Below, piece by piece: positions 20,312 to 23,380 of a DNA stretch of 23,380 nt. The notes beneath the pieces were generated by a model. That model searched no databases. It worked only from the letters and a program-made list of their open reading frames with translations, and was not told where the DNA came from. The translations under genes were made by a program, and so were the position numbers. Every line of letters starts with the position of its first letter. Positions within the stretch are counted from its first letter, which is position 1. Source of the DNA: Taibaiella sp. (GTDB lineage Bacteria; Bacteroidota; Bacteroidia; Chitinophagales; Chitinophagaceae). The stretch is taken from the NCBI GenBank assembly GCA_019454705.1, contig JACFNS010000002.1, positions 1 through 23,380 on the forward strand. The letters are read 5' to 3'.

Positions 20312-22144
20312 ATGAATTCTCTACGTATCTGCTCATTCAGCATGTTAGTATTCCTCAGTTTTATCGTTTTTAGCGCAAAAGCCACCTGGTACGAAACTGT
20401 CCAGTCCGGCAACTTCAGTAGCACTTCTACCTGGAAAGACGGGATAGTGCCTCCTGTAACGCTGGGTAGCGGCGATACTGTAATGATTAGTAATTCTTCG
20501 CCGAATATTGTAATGGACCGGGATTTGGTAATGGATGATGCTACCTGTGTGGTTTTTATACAAACCGGGGTTTCCGTTATAGAAAGCGGCAAGCATTATA
20601 TCGCAGTAAAAATGGGTTATTTAGGCCAAGATCAATTTAGTAATATCATCATTGATAGCCTATTCCTGTCGAAGAACGCGCACTCGCAGACTGTATTTTC
20701 AGGCATGGACACTTTTAACAAGTTAACATTATCTGAGGCAAATTACAAGACGGGTAATAACGGCTCAATTGTGGTGAATGAATTGCTCCATTTAAGAGAT
20801 GGTGTTTGCAATACTAACTACCAGATACATCTGGCTGCGGTTACGCCACATCCCACTATATATTTTTCTAACGGAGGCGGCTTATCCGGTGGTTTTGCAG
20901 TATCCGTCAGCAACCCTTACAATATCAGATATGGAAATAATAACAGTGCGCCGGCTATGAATCGTTTTAATGAATTAAAAGGCTCCGGAACTACGTTGAG
21001 CGGCATAGAAGTGACGGATAACGCCAACATTACATTGGTTCCCGATATTCAGGATATCGAAGTAAAGGGTGAAGTGAAACTGACATCCGGGACATTGAGA
21101 ATCGCAAAAAGCAGTGTACTATACTGCGGCTTCATATTAACTGGAGCAGGAAAATTTTCTTCGTCAGGAACAGGCACTTTCACAGGGTCTGATAGCCTGC
21201 AGTTAATAATCGCATCCAGCAATGTTTCTACACTGGGTACGTTACGTTTCACACCAGGCAGCAATTCATTACAATCGTTAAACCTTGATCTTCAAGGTGG
21301 GGCAAGCGGAACCCTTACCATAAAGAATGACCTGAAAATCAAATCCTCGTTGTCGCTAACAAGAGGGCATTTGTATATGGAAAATCATTTCCTGGATATT
21401 ATTCATCCCTCAAATGGATTTTTGCCCGGCGATGTGGGTAGTTACGTTATGATGGACCAGGGTGGGAGTGTCCGCTCTGATGTGTCAAACGGAGGCTTAG
21501 TAACTTTTTCTATCGGTACGCCTACGCAATATTTGCCGATTACGTTCATCCCCTCTAGTCAAACCGCCAGAATAAGTGTTGAGCATGGTGTAAAACAAAA
21601 TGGTAGTTCTGGTCCCGACATTTCCGCAACCCAACCTGTCGTAAATGCCACATGGAGGTTTTTGGATAATACCAGTTGCACAGATATAAGGCCGGGATGG
21701 ATGGCCGGAAATGAGAAAAATGGCTTCGACCGCAGCAAATGTTATATAAGTGAATTCAAAAACGGGAACTGGGATAAACAAAATAGCGGTCCGGCAAGTA
21801 CTAGTAGCGGCGGCGTATACACTGTATCAAGAGCTGGCACTTACACAGGCAATGTGTATGCAATATTTGATATAAACACAGCTGTTTCTGTAGAAGAGTT
21901 GCTGAATGAAAAAAATAATATTGTATTGTTTCCTAACCCGGTGATAAATGAACTACAAATCCAGTACAAGGGTGAAAAAGTTTTGGTAGCGTCTGTGCTG
22001 GATATTTCTGGTAGAGTGATGAGTACCTCTTATATCGAAAAGGGCACAAATACTATAGCAGTAAGTGCATTGACGAATGGCATTTACTTTATCCGATTGA
22101 CAGGTGAAGGCGTTGGCAGCACTTATAGGTTTGTGAAGCAGTAA
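20312..22144 (+). CDS. T9SS-sorted secreted protein
   Basis: This 610-residue exported protein has a signal peptide of about 25 residues (ending FSAKA). The mature part starts WYETVQSGNFSSTSTWKDG, a motif I associate with beta-solenoid-type exoproteins of this phylum. The next 450 residues are short beta strands with many Gly, Ser and Asn, as in a beta-helix; no catalytic motif is visible. The last 75 residues (IVLFPNPVINELQIQY, ASVLDISGRVMSTSYIEKG, STYRFVKQ) are a type A T9SS sorting domain. It has its own promoter. It is likely a surface-attached or released adhesin or structural protein; the target is unknown. Confidence 0.82.
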   Translation: MNSLRICSFSMLVFLSFIVFSAKATWYETVQSGNFSSTSTWKDGIVPPVTLGSGDTVMISNSSPNIVMDRDLVMDDATCVVFIQTGVSVIESGKHYIAVKMGYLGQDQFSNIIIDSLFLSKNAHSQTVFSGMDTFNKLTLSEANYKTGNNGSIVVNELLHLRDGVCNTNYQIHLAAVTPHPTIYFSNGGGLSGGFAVSVSNPYNIRYGNNNSAPAMNRFNELKGSGTTLSGIEVTDNANITLVPDIQDIEVKGEVKLTSGTLRIAKSSVLYCGFILTGAGKFSSSGTGTFTGSDSLQLIIASSNVSTLGTLRFTPGSNSLQSLNLDLQGGASGTLTIKNDLKIKSSLSLTRGHLYMENHFLDIIHPSNGFLPGDVGSYVMMDQGGSVRSDVSNGGLVTFSIGTPTQYLPITFIPSSQTARISVEHGVKQNGSSGPDISATQPVVNATWRFLDNTSCTDIRPGWMAGNEKNGFDRSKCYISEFKNGNWDKQNSGPASTSSGGVYTVSRAGTYTGNVYAIFDINTAVSVEELLNEKNNIVLFPNPVINELQIQYKGEKVLVASVLDISGRVMSTSYIEKGTNTIAVSALTNGIYFIRLTGEGVGSTYRFVKQ

Positions 22145-22159
22145 TATAGTGCGATATCG

Positions 22160-22174
22160 GCACAATAATTGTGC
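22160..22174. repeat. 15-bp palindrome GCACAAT-A-ATTGTGC
   Basis: Perfect 7-base arms surround a single A. It lies between the stop at 22144 and the ATG at 22199. It could be an operator, or the short stem of a transcript end, though no T-run follows. Confidence 0.5.
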
Positions 22175-22198
22175 TGCATACACAAAACCAAATACACT

Positions 22199-22867
22199 AT
22201 GCGCTACCTTCTTATCCTTGTCTTCAGTTTTATTATGCCTTTTACCGCAAAGGCACAACCCTCTTTGCATATGGGGTATAACCTGGGCGGTGTATTCAGC
22301 CAGTTGCAATACAACACGGATGTGGTGATGCCTTTTGATTCAGAACAGGTGGGTGTATGGATGAACCTCAGGGTGTGGATGCAGGGCAAATACTGGCAGG
22401 CGGGTATATCAGCGGAAACGGGTATGATCAGGCAACAAGTAGAATTAGAAGTGGTACATTATGAGTTTGGGCAGTTGATTAATAGCACCACCGTCTCCCA
22501 GCGTCACGATATAGCTTCTCCCGCCATATCGCCCATGTTGTTCGGGCATATCAAGCTCGATATCCCTAAGGGAGGCTATATGTATGCAGGCCCTGCTGCC
22601 GGCTATATCTCCGGCAGAAAGTCTGTGGGGTACCGCCAACGGTTCAGGTCATTTGCAGGCGGTATGGATTGGGGCATATCTTTCAGGCTGACTAAGCGGG
22701 TACAGTTCGAAATAGGCCACGCATGGCGCTTTGCCAAGATTCCTAAAAATACAGGCATTTATTACATAAGCCCTCCTACTAATCCCGGCAGATATATTGG
22801 CTACCGCATGACCGACATCAGGTTGGATTATGTAACCAATACTGTAGGTGTCAGTTTGCAGCTATAA
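22199..22867 (+). CDS. Predicted outer-membrane beta-barrel protein
   Basis: This 222-residue exported protein starts at the ATG at 22199, giving a clean signal peptide (MRYLLILVFSFIMPFTAKAQ). The frame extends to a TTG at 22169 inside the palindrome; I reject that start. The mature chain has alternating beta strands with Gly and aromatic residues (GYNLGGVFSQLQYNT, LRVWMQGKYWQAGISAETG, AGPAAGYISGRK, VQFEIGHAWRFAKI) and ends in a strand (TNTVGVSLQL). This fits a small outer-membrane barrel of the porin-like or PorT-like type common in the phylum. The exact role is unknown. It may be co-transcribed with the T9SS gene before it, or have a promoter near the palindrome. Confidence 0.7.
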   Translation: MRYLLILVFSFIMPFTAKAQPSLHMGYNLGGVFSQLQYNTDVVMPFDSEQVGVWMNLRVWMQGKYWQAGISAETGMIRQQVELEVVHYEFGQLINSTTVSQRHDIASPAISPMLFGHIKLDIPKGGYMYAGPAAGYISGRKSVGYRQRFRSFAGGMDWGISFRLTKRVQFEIGHAWRFAKIPKNTGIYYISPPTNPGRYIGYRMTDIRLDYVTNTVGVSLQL

Positions 22868-22897
22868 TGCTGTTGGTGGTAATATCATCAATCCCCC

Positions 22898-22909
22898 TGA
22901 CAAATGTCA
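22898..22909. promoter_or_regulatory. Crp/Fnr-type palindrome TGACAAATGTCA
   Basis: TGACA and TGTCA form perfect arms with two bases between them. The layout resembles sites of Crp/Fnr-family regulators such as FNR or HcpR. It lies 45 bases before the ATG at 22955. No clear TAnnTTTG box follows. Confidence 0.4.
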
Positions 22910-22954
22910 TAGTAATAAAGGAACCCTATATAGAGCTTTGCCTAAAACCACCTT

Positions 22955-23380
22955 ATGAAATACATCTTTGCCATCATCATCATTCTGCACGCATTGCTGC
23001 ACCTGTTGGGCTTTGTAAAAGAGTTTAGGCTGGCGCAGGTCAGCCAGATTAGCGGCGATACCTTGCTGGGGTTACCTGATACCGCAAAGCGTATTGCAGG
23101 GGCGTTGTGGCTGCTTGCATGCCTTAGCTTCCTGGTGACGGTGGGCCAATACCTGCGAGGCAACGATAGTTGGTGGATATGGGCTGTGGTTTCAATAATA
23201 CTATCCCAGGCGTTGATAATACTGTACTGGCACGATGCTAAGGCCGGCACTATTGCCAACATCATTATTTTGGCTGTAGCTGCGTTTGGGTATGGGCAGT
23301 ATAGTTTCAACCGGATGGTAAATACCGAAGCCGATAAAATAATAACAGCATCTCATAGTGCACAAAAGCTGGTTACAGAA
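22955..23380 (+). CDS. Membrane-anchored protein, DUF6544-like (3' end outside window)
   Basis: The frame is open from the ATG at 22955 to the window end, giving 142 residues. Three or four hydrophobic helices are visible: about 2-18 (IFAIIIILHALLHLLGFV), 42-60 (AGALWLLACLSFLVTVG), 67-88 (SWWIWAVVSIILSQALIIL) and 93-107 (AGTIANIIILAVAAF). The start LHALLHLLGFVKEF and the order of helices resemble the N-terminal membrane part of DUF6544 proteins, which have a larger soluble C-terminal domain; that part is beyond the edge. The family call is from memory of the pattern. A Crp/Fnr-type palindrome upstream suggests regulation. Confidence 0.65.
   Translation, partial: MKYIFAIIIILHALLHLLGFVKEFRLAQVSQISGDTLLGLPDTAKRIAGALWLLACLSFLVTVGQYLRGNDSWWIWAVVSIILSQALIILYWHDAKAGTIANIIILAVAAFGYGQYSFNRMVNTEADKIITASHSAQKLVTE

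Noticed and set aside
22900..22907. ACAAATGT, identical to the island repressor's operator unit
   Set aside because: A single copy inside a longer TGACA/TGTCA dyad and far from the island; better read as a Crp/Fnr-type site, with the 8-base identity due to chance.

Overview
The window looks like chromosomal DNA from a member of the Bacteroidota, probably near Chitinophagales. The evidence is lineage-typical: SusC-like TonB-dependent receptors with a carboxypeptidase-regulatory-like domain, DUF4249 lipoproteins, an ECF sigma/FecR pair, three proteins with type IX secretion (T9SS) C-terminal sorting tails, and promoters of the TTTG-N19-21-TAnnTTTG type. No tRNA, rRNA, CRISPR array, transposase or integrase was seen. 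The genus cannot be fixed from the sequence.

Left part (1-2171). A cut-off leftward gene, possibly methyltransferase-like, and a leftward thioredoxin gene carry the same near-palindromic 17-bp element at exactly the same distance from their -7 boxes. A probable gene relic lies between them. A rightward T9SS-sorted secreted protein follows.

Surface-signalling and uptake locus (2184-10832). An ECF sigma factor, its FecR-type anti-sigma, a TonB-dependent receptor with a signalling (STN) domain and a DUF4249 lipoprotein lie tightly packed. A second receptor/DUF4249 pair without the STN domain follows. One promoter-like motif, TAGGGGTA(A/T)-N13-CGTTT, occurs before the upstream secreted protein, before fecR and before the second receptor. 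I read this as the sigma factor's own regulon: binding at the STN receptor signals to FecR, frees the sigma factor, and raises both uptake pairs and a secreted surface protein. A strong terminator closes the locus.

Middle (10845-15207). A type III PLP-dependent decarboxylase has its own housekeeping promoter and shares a bidirectional terminator with a convergent 718-residue T9SS protein holding dockerin-like and cohesin-like segments. Two overlapping genes for small paralogous cysteine-rich lipoproteins follow.

Accessory island (about 15226-20241). A LexA/CI-like S24 repressor with its autocleavage apparatus faces a set of small unrecognised genes. Two promoters point at each other here and both are embedded in ACATTTGT operator copies, as in a phage lysogeny switch. 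The island also has an 8-bp tandem repeat, long hairpins between small genes, three tandem paralogous four-helix membrane proteins on the opposite strand, a REP-like element, a 10-bp helically phased repeat, and a gene with an almost perfect Shine-Dalgarno sequence, which is unusual in this phylum. No structural, packaging or integration gene is visible. It may be a domesticated or satellite-like element and is the least explained part of the window.

Right end (20260-23380). A T9SS-sorted secreted protein with a clear housekeeping promoter, a predicted outer-membrane barrel protein, and the 5' part of a membrane-anchored DUF6544-like gene preceded by a Crp/Fnr-type palindrome.
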